Assembly: GCA_021153165.1 (NCBI GenBank)
Contig: JAGKTZ010000021.1
Location: forward strand, 1 to 34,618
DNA length: 34,618 bases
Direction: 5' to 3'
From: Prevotellaceae bacterium
GTDB lineage: Bacteria; Bacteroidota; Bacteroidia; Bacteroidales; Bacteroidaceae
A program made the translations under genes and the position numbers. A model generated the notes under the pieces. That model was not told the origin of the DNA and made no database searches. It worked only from the letters and a program-made list of their open reading frames with translations. This document shows positions 1 to 7,225 of the stretch, piece by piece (position 1 is the first letter of the stretch; every line of letters begins with the position of its first letter).

Positions 1-3000
1 GTAGAGGCCCTTAGTCATCTTTTCTACACGGCGTCCGCTCATGTCATAGATTTCCAGTTTGCCACCAGCATTCACCACACCGTCGATACCAGTAGTTTCG
101 CCGAAGCTCAGGCGCAAAGCTTGTACACTGCTATTAGCTGGCATTTCGTAGTAAGCCTTGAAGCCATTCAGGTTTGTACCATTGTACTTCTTCATCACAA
201 AGTCATTGCCTGGCTTTTGCAATGTGTAGATTCTATCGTTATTAGGATTCGCTATCGTTGCTACAGTACCAGTCAATTGACCCTTGCGAGCAGATGTATC
301 ATCAGAGATAGTGAAGTTGTAAGTAACTGTAGTACCTGCAGTACCCATCAGGATTACACCTGTGTTAGCAGGGATCACGCTTTCTACTGGTGTCAGCGTC
401 AGATATTCACCATTTTGTTCAGCAGTGTACACCTTCAATTCTTGACCTTCGCTCAATGTTGGGAGAGTCAACGCTACAGGAGCATAGAGTGTAGAAGCAC
501 CAGCTGTACCGATTGTAACGGGGAGAGTGGTAACTTCTTCGAGGATGAGGTCGTGCTCACTATGGCCGCCGTCACTGCTACAATGATCTGTGAAATGATT
601 TGTGCCACTGCTATTAGCATGTATGTATGAAGTACATTGAATATTGTACTTACCTTTCGTACGAGGACTTTCAGTAAATGTAACAATGGTCTTGCCACCA
701 ATAGCTTGCAGACCGCGATCGTCGCCTACTTCACGCAAGCATTGGCCTGCTTTGTAGGAATAGAGCGCACCATTGTGATACAACCAAATAGAGGTGTTGC
801 CAGTCTCTGCGGTGAACTGTACCCCCTTGACACTTGATGGCAGACTTTGCAAGTAGAGCTTTCCGGTGCTGTTGCCATAATCGTATGCTACGCGGAAAAA
901 CTGTCCATCTTGGGGCATATTGAGTGTTGCACCGTCGAGGAGGTTGCTATAGCCGTTCAGTACATTTAATATAATTTTGTCGCTATTTTGCATAGCAGTC
1001 TTTGCTGCTTCTGCCTTGGTCGCATTGGCATCAGTTACTTTATATAGACCAAGACTTGTGCCAATCATATCCAATGATTCGTTGATATCAGCAATCAATG
1101 CAACGAAGTCGGGAGCTTCGACAAATTTCGCCCAAGCACCCTGGTGCTCATTGCCACTATAGTGCGTAGCATAATGATAACCAGTGGCACTGGTAGAACA
1201 GAGATAACCCACACTACCACCGACGCTTGCCTTGAGTGTGTAATCACCTTTGTATGACGCGTTATCTGGTACGATTTCGAATGCAGTTGCAGAGGCTTCA
1301 TCTACATATTTCGCATTTTGAGCATTGCCAGTGGCTACACTGGTAACTTGAATATATTTGCCAGTCAACTGATTTTTGAACTTAAAGGTGAAACCTTCTC
1401 CGACATTGTATACCGCCCAATTAATCTTTTCGGCATAAGCTGCAGTGTTGTATGAACTATTGCCATATACATTAGCTTCAGTGACTTTAGGTACGAATGT
1501 ATCGTCTGCTGAACTTGCCGAAAGGTAAACGGGGTATCCGTTTTCATTTGTGTTTGCTGGGAAATAGATGTTGTGCCATACAGTGGTTGTGGCATTGCTC
1601 ACCTTGAAAGGAAGCTCTACTGTATTAGTATAGGTATAAGTGTTGCCTTCCACATTCATATTCGCATTGTCGCCCAAAGTGATATAAGCATACTTGTTTG
1701 TCAAAACAGTGGCAACTTGATCAACAGAACATTCTACTTGTTCGCGATAAATATTGCCTTGTGCATCGGTGAGTTCGACGTTGATGGTTTTTACTGCATC
1801 AAGGTCGGCATCAGGAGCGAAATAGTTGGCCTTTGTGATGCTTTCGATAGTCAAGGGGGTGTACACCATACAATAACCCTTGGTGTAGTCATCGCCGTAG
1901 CAAGGTGCTTCTTCAAAGAAGAAACCAATGCGTCCATCTGCTTGCAAAGTTGCTACACTATAAGAGCTTTGTTGGTGGCTCACTTGCATGCCTTCTGTCC
2001 AATTATCCTTGATAGTTGTAGTAGTGTAAGTCGTATTTGCGTCTACCTCCTTGTACCAAATAGTCACATCTTTGCGATCATAGTGACCCGAACCGCCCTT
2101 AGGTTGTGATTGCATCAGGAGCTTCACGGCTGTTCCATCCGCTCTTTTAGCATCCACGAGGAAAATTTCACCATTTGTGCCATTGCTGCCACCGTTGTTG
2201 CAACCATTCGCAGTGCCGTTCCATGTGCCTGTGCCGTTAGCCTTGTCATCATCACTTGTTCCGTATGTGAAAACGTTGAAGAGGCGACCGCCCTGCCTAC
2301 GTGCACTGAGCAGGATTTGTCCGTTAGGCAAGATTTCTACCTTTGGTTCATCGGCTTCTGCAGCCTTTACACCACCCAGCACTTTCCAATTCTGTCCTAA
2401 GTCGTCTGTATAGACCACATAAACGTTTGTGGTACGTGCATTGTCTTTGACAAGCATACCGCCATAAATACGGGTGTTGCCTGTGCCGTTGAAGTTAGGG
2501 TCTACTGCCAACTTACCGCTACCGAAGAACGCAGTGTGGCCATTAGGAATAGTAGCTGTTGAACTGATAAACATTCTTTCAGAAATATCCTCCTTACTCC
2601 AAGTCTCACCATTGTCTGCACTGAAGAGACGCACTGTGCGGTTGTGAGAAGTCGCACTACCATAGGGATAGCACACGTTGCCAGCTGCAGCCATTACCAA
2701 CACATTTTCGCCTACTGCGGCAATTGCAGCATCGCCGTATGCACAGTCGTAACCAGTAGCACTCTGGTCGTCTGTTCCTTCAGCGATAGTTTGCTTTTCG
2801 CTCCAAGTCGCACCATTGTCATCACTATAGCGCATCACGAGGTCAATACGCTTTGAACCTGTCCTATGATTGTCGCGGCCGATATCATCAAGGTTGTGGC
2901 GATAGTCGCTCACAGCAATCACGCGGCCGCTGCTTGTAGTTGTGATAGCAGGGATACGATAGGATTTGGGGTCATCGTCGTAGAAAAGAGTGACATCATT

Positions 3001-3942
3001 TGTAGTAGTAAATTTAGCAACAAGAGGATTGGCTTCAGTAATCGCATTCTTTTGAGCTTCAGTCAGCGTAAAACTCTTGCCCAAGTTTTGCTCGCCAAGA
3101 TAAAAACCTTGGAATTCGAAACCGCGATAAGGACGAGTGAAAGATATCACATCACCTACACCATTGTAACTCATTTCGCTCACTGTCATATTTGCTGTTG
3201 TGAGCAATGTTGTCTTTACATTAGTACCCGTAGTTGCAGTGATTCTGCCAAAGTGAGTATTGGGATTGTTGCCCCTCAAATCACCCACAACTTCTGCTTT
3301 GATAGGGAGAAAACTAAGCGACTTTATTTGTTCCACATCGAGGGCACCTTCATACACACTTACCCGATGAATTGTGGCATCGCCCATTTCGTGGGTTGCA
3401 TTGTTTGCCATACCGCCTCCGATGTAGATTTTAGCATTTTCGAAATCTTCCTTCACCATCTTTGGTGTAGCGATTTCGTAGGTACCAAAATTACGGTCCA
3501 TTGTCCAACCAGTGTTCGTATCGCCAATATAAGCCTTAAACTTATTGTTGGTCTTGTCAAATACATAGGCTATTCTTATGGTTGAATTTGCGGGAATAGT
3601 ACCAGTAGAGAAATGCTGACCATCCTTAGCAGCTGCAAGATATGCAATAGCAGAGCCGTTGTGTCCGCATGCCATGTAGGATGTGTTATTTCCAGAGAAA
3701 GAAGATGGGACTGGTTGAGCAGGATCAGCAACACAGAAGAATGCGCCACGATCACTCAGCGAACTCGCAGTTGTCACATCCAACACAATAGTGAGATTGT
3801 CCAACTCAAAAATCTTTGCAGCATCTGCGTCATCTAGTTTGTAAAGTGCATCACCCACATTACTTACCGTAACGACTGGCGTCTGCGCCCCCACTCCTAC
3901 TGCCGTCAGTAGCAGGATCATTAAGAATAAAATTTTCTTCAT
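1..3942 (-). CDS. Secreted exo-alpha-sialidase (GH33), T9SS cargo, 3' end outside window
   Basis: The minus-strand frame is open from the ATG at 3942 to base 1 (1314 codons visible) and has no stop inside the window. It begins with a signal peptide (MKKILFLMILLL...GAQ, about 20 residues) and then a LamG/concanavalin-like domain to about residue 210. A sialidase beta-propeller follows: the YRIP motif is near residue 327, Asp boxes are near 371 (SDDNGATW), 439 (SADNGETW) and 510 (TDDLGQNW), an EPKVEILPNGQ segment with RRQGGR matches the conserved Glu/Arg region, and YSVATLQADGRIG matches the Tyr-nucleophile region. GH33 enzymes release terminal sialic acid from glycans. Beyond about residue 700 lie further beta-rich, possibly lectin-like segments. 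The visible end (KLEIYDMSGRRVEKMTKGLY) is the start of a T9SS type A sorting tail, so only some 10 codons should be missing. The protein is expected to be exported by the Sec pathway and then by T9SS to the cell surface. The sialidase call is firm; the accessory domains are inferred. Confidence 0.9.
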   Translation of the reverse strand, partial: MKKILFLMILLLTAVGVGAQTPVVTVSNVGDALYKLDDADAAKIFELDNLTIVLDVTTASSLSDRGAFFCVADPAQPVPSSFSGNNTSYMACGHNGSAIAYLAAAKDGQHFSTGTIPANSTIRIAYVFDKTNNKFKAYIGDTNTGWTMDRNFGTYEIATPKMVKEDFENAKIYIGGGMANNATHEMGDATIHRVSVYEGALDVEQIKSLSFLPIKAEVVGDLRGNNPNTHFGRITATTGTNVKTTLLTTANMTVSEMSYNGVGDVISFTRPYRGFEFQGFYLGEQNLGKSFTLTEAQKNAITEANPLVAKFTTTNDVTLFYDDDPKSYRIPAITTTSSGRVIAVSDYRHNLDDIGRDNHRTGSKRIDLVMRYSDDNGATWSEKQTIAEGTDDQSATGYDCAYGDAAIAAVGENVLVMAAAGNVCYPYGSATSHNRTVRLFSADNGETWSKEDISERMFISSTATIPNGHTAFFGSGKLAVDPNFNGTGNTRIYGGMLVKDNARTTNVYVVYTDDLGQNWKVLGGVKAAEADEPKVEILPNGQILLSARRQGGRLFNVFTYGTSDDDKANGTGTWNGTANGCNNGGSNGTNGEIFLVDAKRADGTAVKLLMQSQPKGGSGHYDRKDVTIWYKEVDANTTYTTTTIKDNWTEGMQVSHQQSSYSVATLQADGRIGFFFEEAPCYGDDYTKGYCMVYTPLTIESITKANYFAPDADLDAVKTINVELTDAQGNIYREQVECSVDQVATVLTNKYAYITLGDNANMNVEGNTYTYTNTVELPFKVSNATTTVWHNIYFPANTNENGYPVYLSASSADDTFVPKVTEANVYGNSSYNTAAYAEKINWAVYNVGEGFTFKFKNQLTGKYIQVTSVATGNAQNAKYVDEASATAFEIVPDNASYKGDYTLKASVGGSVGYLCSTSATGYHYATHYSGNEHQGAWAKFVEAPDFVALIADINESLDMIGTSLGLYKVTDANATKAEAAKTAMQNSDKIILNVLNGYSNLLDGATLNMPQDGQFFRVAYDYGNSTGKLYLQSLPSSVKGVQFTAETGNTSIWLYHNGALYSYKAGQCLREVGDDRGLQAIGGKTIVTFTESPRTKGKYNIQCTSYIHANSSGTNHFTDHCSSDGGHSEHDLILEEVTTLPVTIGTAGASTLYAPVALTLPTLSEGQELKVYTAEQNGEYLTLTPVESVIPANTGVILMGTAGTTVTYNFTISDDTSARKGQLTGTVATIANPNNDRIYTLQKPGNDFVMKKYNGTNLNGFKAYYEMPANSSVQALRLSFGETTGIDGVVNAGGKLEIYDMSGRRVEKMTKGLY

Positions 3943-4016
3943 TGTAGATTTAGATATTTATAGAGATTGTATATTGCTTGTTGATGTGGTACATCTTGCA
4001 CATATTATTACGCATA

Positions 4017-4024
4017 CAAAGATA
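4017..4024 (-). promoter_or_regulatory. Putative -7 box for the sialidase gene
   Basis: The minus strand reads TATCTTTG, which fits the Bacteroidetes -7 consensus TAnnTTTG, about 75 nt before the sialidase ATG. No clear TTTG -33 element is seen 19-21 nt upstream, so the call rests on the -7 box and its position. Confidence 0.5.
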
Positions 4025-4196
4025 ATATAATATAGTCTATGAGATGGATGTTTGTCTGTGTAAATAAGAAGGTTTTATGTTTTACCCCCCCCTATTGCAG
4101 TTTTGCTAAGTGGAGTTTGCAGAATAGAGGGTAAATGATTGGTAAAATAAAAGGCGGTTGCTTGGTGTCCTATATGCCTCACTCCCTTCCTTTACC

Positions 4197-4351
4197 TTAA
4201 AACAAAAAATGCATCGATTGCCCTAAGAGTGGCGCATCAATGCATGGCGATATATAGAGTTGATGTGTTGTCTATTAAAAAAGGGATACCGCTGTATCCC
4301 AACCTTGTTAACCTTAAAATCTAATACTATGAAAAACACGATGCAAAGATA
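4197..4351 (-). ncRNA. Candidate small RNA unit: promoter box plus two intrinsic terminators
   Basis: On the minus strand a TATCTTTG box lies at 4351-4344. About 40 nt downstream is a perfect 7-bp hairpin (GGGATAC at 4283-4289 on the plus strand pairing with 4294-4300) followed by six T. A second, larger hairpin (4210-4223 with 4231-4244) is followed by T6-G-T4. No ORF of useful size lies between. The arrangement predicts a leftward RNA of about 60 or about 140 nt, ending at one terminator or the other. It lies upstream of, and separately from, the sialidase promoter at 4017-4024. A -33 element is not evident. On the plus strand the same stretch resembles a Bacteroidales gene start (CTAATACTATGAAAAAC) but yields only a 7-codon ORF. 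Whether it is a free sRNA or a leader with attenuators cannot be decided from sequence. Confidence 0.5.
4204..4244 (-). terminator. Intrinsic terminator, leftward
   Basis: The arms 4210-4223 and 4231-4244 form an imperfect stem (one wobble and small bulges) with a 7-nt loop. On the minus strand it is followed directly by TTTTTTGTTTT. There is no minus-strand protein gene upstream, so it most plausibly ends the small transcript that starts near 4338. Confidence 0.6.
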
Positions 4352-4425
4352 GGGGTTTTGGTGGGGTGGAGAGGCGTCGAAGCATAAAAATGTGTCGGAA
4401 ATAATGTTTTTTAAGGATTTAAGTG

Positions 4426-4433
4426 TAATTTTG
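4426..4433 (+). promoter_or_regulatory. Putative -7 box for the 4569-5743 gene pair
   Basis: TAATTTTG fits the Bacteroidetes -7 consensus. The expected -33 site reads only AATG. It would give a 5' UTR of about 125 nt ahead of the ATG at 4569. Nothing else upstream of this gene looks like a plus-strand promoter. Confidence 0.4.
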
Positions 4434-4568
4434 CAAACTCAACTCGCCAAAAACTAACTTTTTCGCTACGGCGGGTGGCGATGGACGATAGGGGGTGGGC
4501 TGGGCGTGTGAACTTTTTGTCTTGCTCTGTCCCCCCTTCCTCCTACACACACAGAAAAGCAAAGCGTG

Positions 4569-5162
4569 ATGCACATAGGCTATTATATCAAGCGCATTTG
4601 GATCAGGTTGTGCCGTATCTCGCACCGCAAGGGGTATGGTATACATTCGCCCTTCGCCTTTAATATAGTGACGGGGGTGATCTACGAACGCACACCATAT
4701 TATGCCTATGCTGAACTGGCTGAAAGGTTTGCCGACGAGATGGATGTGTACCCCCAAAAGGACTTGCAACTGCTGTTGCGCTTGTGCAATGATGCCGGGC
4801 CGCGTCGCGGGATCATCGTTCGTCCAGAAAATGAAGCCATATCGGCATATCTGGGGAGAGGATGTGCCACGTGTCAATTTACGACAGTGGATGAGGTCAC
4901 GCAAGGCGGTGCCGCTGGCATAGATTGGGCATATATAGGCGAGGGGGCAGACCTGACGGACATATCGTCTCGTTTGTTGCCAGCGATTTCGAGTCGGGGG
5001 GTGATGGTGATAAGGCATATATATCGCTCGCCCGAGACTCGGGCTGCCTGGGAGCGACTGAAGGCTGACGAGAGGGTGCGTGTGACCTTTGACCTGTACG
5101 ACTATGGACTGGTCTATTTCGAAAGCAGACTGAATAAGGAAGATTATGTAATTTGCTACTAA
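4569..5162 (+). CDS. SAM-methyltransferase-like protein with degenerate cofactor motif
   Basis: This is a 197-residue protein starting at the ATG at 4569; the GTG at 4566 is the only nearby alternative. The N-terminal RKGYGIHSPFAF...ERTPYYAY segment and the C-terminal AWERLKADERVRVTFDLYDYGLVYF segment match, from memory, a Bacteroidetes family usually annotated as class I SAM-dependent methyltransferase. In that family the middle carries an acidic-plus-glycine SAM loop (ELGTSLG-like). Here the equivalent stretch reads IIVRPENEAISAYLG and has no GxG. The usual late DDI motif also reads RHI, and the protein is shorter than I expect for the family. A catalytic role is therefore doubtful and no substrate can be named. 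It precedes the adenosyltransferase homologue by only 23 nt and is probably co-transcribed with it. Confidence 0.75.
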   Translation: MHIGYYIKRIWIRLCRISHRKGYGIHSPFAFNIVTGVIYERTPYYAYAELAERFADEMDVYPQKDLQLLLRLCNDAGPRRGIIVRPENEAISAYLGRGCATCQFTTVDEVTQGGAAGIDWAYIGEGADLTDISSRLLPAISSRGVMVIRHIYRSPETRAAWERLKADERVRVTFDLYDYGLVYFESRLNKEDYVICY

Positions 5163-5185
5163 CGGCAAAAAAGAGACAAGGTGTG

Positions 5186-5743
5186 ATGACGGATTCGGGT
5201 GAACAAATGGATGTGCCACGATGCTATACGACCGCGCTGGCTGATGGCACACGGGTGAGCAAGACGGATGCTCGCATAGTGGCGTGCGGAGAACTGGACG
5301 AACTGGGCGCTCACGTCGGGGCCGTATGCGCTGCGCTGCATAAACTGATGGAGACTGCTGTCCCCAAACAAGCGGAAGTGTTGCAGCAGATGCGGATGCG
5401 CTTGTATGATGTGCAGCGCAATTTGTTTGCGATAGGGGCCCGTGTGGTCGGTGCTCAGGCCAGGGCGGCATTTGATTGGACTAAGGCGACAGCAGTTTTG
5501 ACAGCAGACATAGCACAATGGAGGCAGTGCGGTATTCGGTTCGGAGGCTTCGTGTTGCCGACAGGGTCGCAGACGGCTTGCAGCGTGCACATCTGTCGCA
5601 CGGTATGCCGCAGGGCAGAGCGCAGTGTGGTGGTGCTGCAGGATCGGGACTCGGTGGAATACCTGAACGTCTTGTCCAAATATTTGTTTCACTTGGCACT
5701 ATTTATCAACCATGTTGAGGGTGTAGATGAAATTATTCTCTGA
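5186..5743 (+). CDS. PduO-type cob(I)alamin adenosyltransferase homologue lacking the N-terminal ATP loop
   Basis: This 185-residue protein is called from the ATG at 5186; an upstream extension to 5153 would need a TTG start overlapping the previous gene. The C-terminal half is clearly of the PduO family: LPTGSQTACSVHICRTVCRRAER, then YLNVLSKYLFHLALFINHVEGVDEIIL. PduO enzymes form trimers and transfer the adenosyl group of ATP to cob(I)alamin. The family's N-terminal TKTGDxGxT ATP-binding loop is absent: CYTTALADGTRVSKTD runs straight into the GELDELGAHVG helix, as if about seven residues had been lost. GTRVSKTD itself aligns well with the family. The fold is very likely retained, but activity is uncertain. 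It sits between the methyltransferase-like gene and the DUF2795 gene. Confidence 0.75.
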   Translation: MTDSGEQMDVPRCYTTALADGTRVSKTDARIVACGELDELGAHVGAVCAALHKLMETAVPKQAEVLQQMRMRLYDVQRNLFAIGARVVGAQARAAFDWTKATAVLTADIAQWRQCGIRFGGFVLPTGSQTACSVHICRTVCRRAERSVVVLQDRDSVEYLNVLSKYLFHLALFINHVEGVDEIIL

Positions 5744-5771
5744 CAAATCGCTATAAATAGGATAAAAATAT

Positions 5772-5779
5772 TATTTTTG
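5772..5779 (+). promoter_or_regulatory. Putative -7 box upstream of the repeats and DUF2795 gene
   Basis: TATTTTTG fits TAnnTTTG and lies just past the adenosyltransferase stop. A transcript starting here would run through both repeat copies (5794-6002) before the DUF2795 ATG at 6105. No -33 TTTG is seen, so the call is tentative. Confidence 0.3.
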
Positions 5780-5793
5780 CGCCCAAATAGCGG

Positions 5794-5902
5794 GGCTCCA
5801 CGTATCACGGGTATCACAGGTATTCTGCAGATCCAAAAGATTCTTGTAAAAAACAAGGCAGTCCAAAGATTCCGAGAGATACACGAGATACGCTGGGAAT
5901 AA
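5794..5902. repeat. Quasi-palindromic dispersed repeat, copy 1
   Basis: This 109-bp unit is bounded by imperfect terminal inverted repeats. The left arm at 5798-5815 (CCACGTATCACGGGTATC) matches the reverse complement of the right arm at 5878-5896 (GATACACGAGATACGCTGG) except for a few bases. The centre contains CTTGT-AAAAA-ACAAG, so the whole unit can fold as one long imperfect stem-loop. It is directly followed by copy 2, and a third copy lies at 20478. There is no coding potential typical of a transposase. It resembles a miniature inverted-repeat or REP-like element. Confidence 0.8.
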
Positions 5903-6002
5903 GGCTCCACGTATCACGGGTATTCTACAGATCCAAAAGATTCTTGTTAAAAACAAGGCAGTCAAAAGATGCCGAGAGGTACACGAGATACGCTGGGAAT
6001 AA
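5903..6002. repeat. Quasi-palindromic dispersed repeat, copy 2 (tandem)
   Basis: A second copy, about 100 bp, is joined head to tail to copy 1. It lacks 9 bp near the left arm, where copy 1 has GGGTATCACAGGTATTC and copy 2 has GGGTATTC, and it differs at a few other bases. Both inverted-repeat ends and the central hairpin are kept. With copy 1 it fills most of the 361-bp gap between the adenosyltransferase and DUF2795 genes. Confidence 0.8.
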
Positions 6003-6104
6003 GGCGGTCTCTGTGAAATGGTCGGACCGAAAGGAAAGGGAGGCGTAATGCCGACTTTTGCCGCATGATAAATCTGTATTTATAACACTAAAAAAACTAA
6101 AGAT

Positions 6105-6326
6105 ATGTATTGGACATTAGAATTGGCTTCAAAATTAGAGGATGCGCCATGGCCTGCAAGCAAGGAGGAGTTGATCGACTACGCTATGCGTTCGGGAGCG
6201 CCTATGGAAGTCGTTGAAAACTTGCAAGAACTGGAAGACGAAGGCGAAATCTACGAGACGATCGAAGACGTATGGCCCGACTACCCCACAAAGGAGGACT
6301 TCCTGTTCAACGAAGACGAATATTAA
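6105..6326 (+). CDS. DUF2795 domain small acidic protein
   Basis: This 73-residue acidic protein starts MYWTLELASKLEDAPWPASKEELIDYA and continues with RSGAPMEVVENLQELEDEGE. This matches, from memory, the conserved Bacteroidales DUF2795 family, whose members have almost this exact length and the same WPDYPTKEDFLFNEDEY-type ending. Function is unknown. It has no signal peptide or membrane segment, so it should be cytoplasmic. It lies 45 nt before the first T9SS gene on the same strand with no convincing terminator between (only a 5-bp CGTCC/GGACG hairpin at about 6331-6349), so it may be co-transcribed with the por operon. Confidence 0.85.
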   Translation: MYWTLELASKLEDAPWPASKEELIDYAMRSGAPMEVVENLQELEDEGEIYETIEDVWPDYPTKEDFLFNEDEY

Positions 6327-6370
6327 AATCGTCCTTACTTTCGGGACGTCTAAATAGTCTGAAATAACTG

Positions 6371-7225
6371 ATGATAAGCGCCCGTCTTGCTCAAATATTA
6401 TCACATCATGGATGTGCCGCATTTGCCCATAGCAACAAGAACTTTGGGCAAATGTGGATTTTGTCTATGTTGTTATTTATAATAGGCGGGGAAGCATGGG
6501 CACAACAAGCATCTGCCTTCGCACACTATTGGGATATGCCAGCACAGTACAATCCCGGTGCGGTGGGGAAATCGCCCAATCTGAACATCATCGCGGCCTA
6601 TCAAACACATGCAGTGGGCTATGAAGATGCTGGTGGCACGATGTATGCTGGCGCCGATATGGCATTTCAACTGGGGCGTTCGAGGCATGGTGCAGGTGTG
6701 TTGTTTGAGAAAGATCAGATAGGCCTCTTTGCTCACCAACGCTTTGCTGTGCAATATGCCTACCAGCAAAAATTGTGGGGAGGGCATCTTGGCATCGGCG
6801 TACAGGCGGATTTGCTCAACGAAAAGATAGATGGGACAAAGGTAGACTTGGTGGATGGCAACGATCCTGCATTTCCCAGCACCGAACTGACAGGATCGAA
6901 AGTTGGACTTTCGGCTGGTTTGCACTATCAGCACAAGTATTGGAACGCGGGATTCTCTGTCCTGAATATCATGGCGCCAACGGTGCTGATGGGCGAGACC
7001 AACGAGATAAAAATAAAAAGATTGTATAATTTTTCTGCAGAATACAATATTCGCACCAAAAATCCGTTATTCTACATAGTCCCCTCAACAATGCTACGCT
7101 TTGACGGCACTGCATTTCGCGCCGATGTGACAGCACGATTGCTCTACAAAAAGGACCAGCAGCGCATCTATGGTGGCTCTAAATCAGAATATACATATAT
7201 AATATATGCAAAAGAATACATTTGA
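6371..7225 (+). CDS. porP: T9SS outer-membrane protein PorP/SprF, C-terminally short
   Basis: This 284-residue protein is called from the ATG at 6371; the in-frame ATG at 6452 is an alternative and would leave the short signal peptide MWILSMLLFIIGGEAWAQ. After the signal come the PorP/SprF hallmarks: FAHYWDMPAQYNPGAVG, then repeated amphipathic strands (GAGVLFEKDQIGLFAHQRFAVQYAYQQK) and FRADVTARLLYKKDQQRIYGG. PorP/SprF proteins are outer-membrane beta-barrels of the T9SS that associate with the PorK-PorN ring and help couple the core to the translocon. After IYGG the family normally continues for some 60-80 residues with further strands. Here the frame runs into low-complexity codons (SKSEYTYIIYAKEYI) and stops, overlapping the start of gldK. 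It is the first gene of the porPKLMN order. The family call is firm and the truncation is inferred. Confidence 0.85.
   Translation: MISARLAQILSHHGCAAFAHSNKNFGQMWILSMLLFIIGGEAWAQQASAFAHYWDMPAQYNPGAVGKSPNLNIIAAYQTHAVGYEDAGGTMYAGADMAFQLGRSRHGAGVLFEKDQIGLFAHQRFAVQYAYQQKLWGGHLGIGVQADLLNEKIDGTKVDLVDGNDPAFPSTELTGSKVGLSAGLHYQHKYWNAGFSVLNIMAPTVLMGETNEIKIKRLYNFSAEYNIRTKNPLFYIVPSTMLRFDGTAFRADVTARLLYKKDQQRIYGGSKSEYTYIIYAKEYI
6417..6457 (+). promoter_or_regulatory. Inverted repeat at the porP start
   Basis: CCGCATTTGCCC (6417-6428) and GGGCAAATGTGG (6446-6457) pair over 12 positions with one G-U, separated by 17 nt. The right arm contains the in-frame ATG at 6452 that is the alternative porP start. It could hide that start in mRNA or act as an operator in DNA. 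No regulator can be named. Confidence 0.45.

Noticed and set aside
4329..4352. Seven-codon ORF MKNTMQR behind a gene-start-like leader
   Set aside because: Too short to be a supported gene; the same bases are better explained as the antisense of a leftward promoter and small RNA.
4419..5471. 350-aa minus-strand ORF
   Set aside because: It lies antisense to two genes with recognisable family motifs, and its translation is rich in Pro, His and Arg with no domain.
5794..6002. Tandem repeats considered as a CRISPR array
   Set aside because: The units are about 100 bp and directly abutting, with no spacers and no cas genes nearby.
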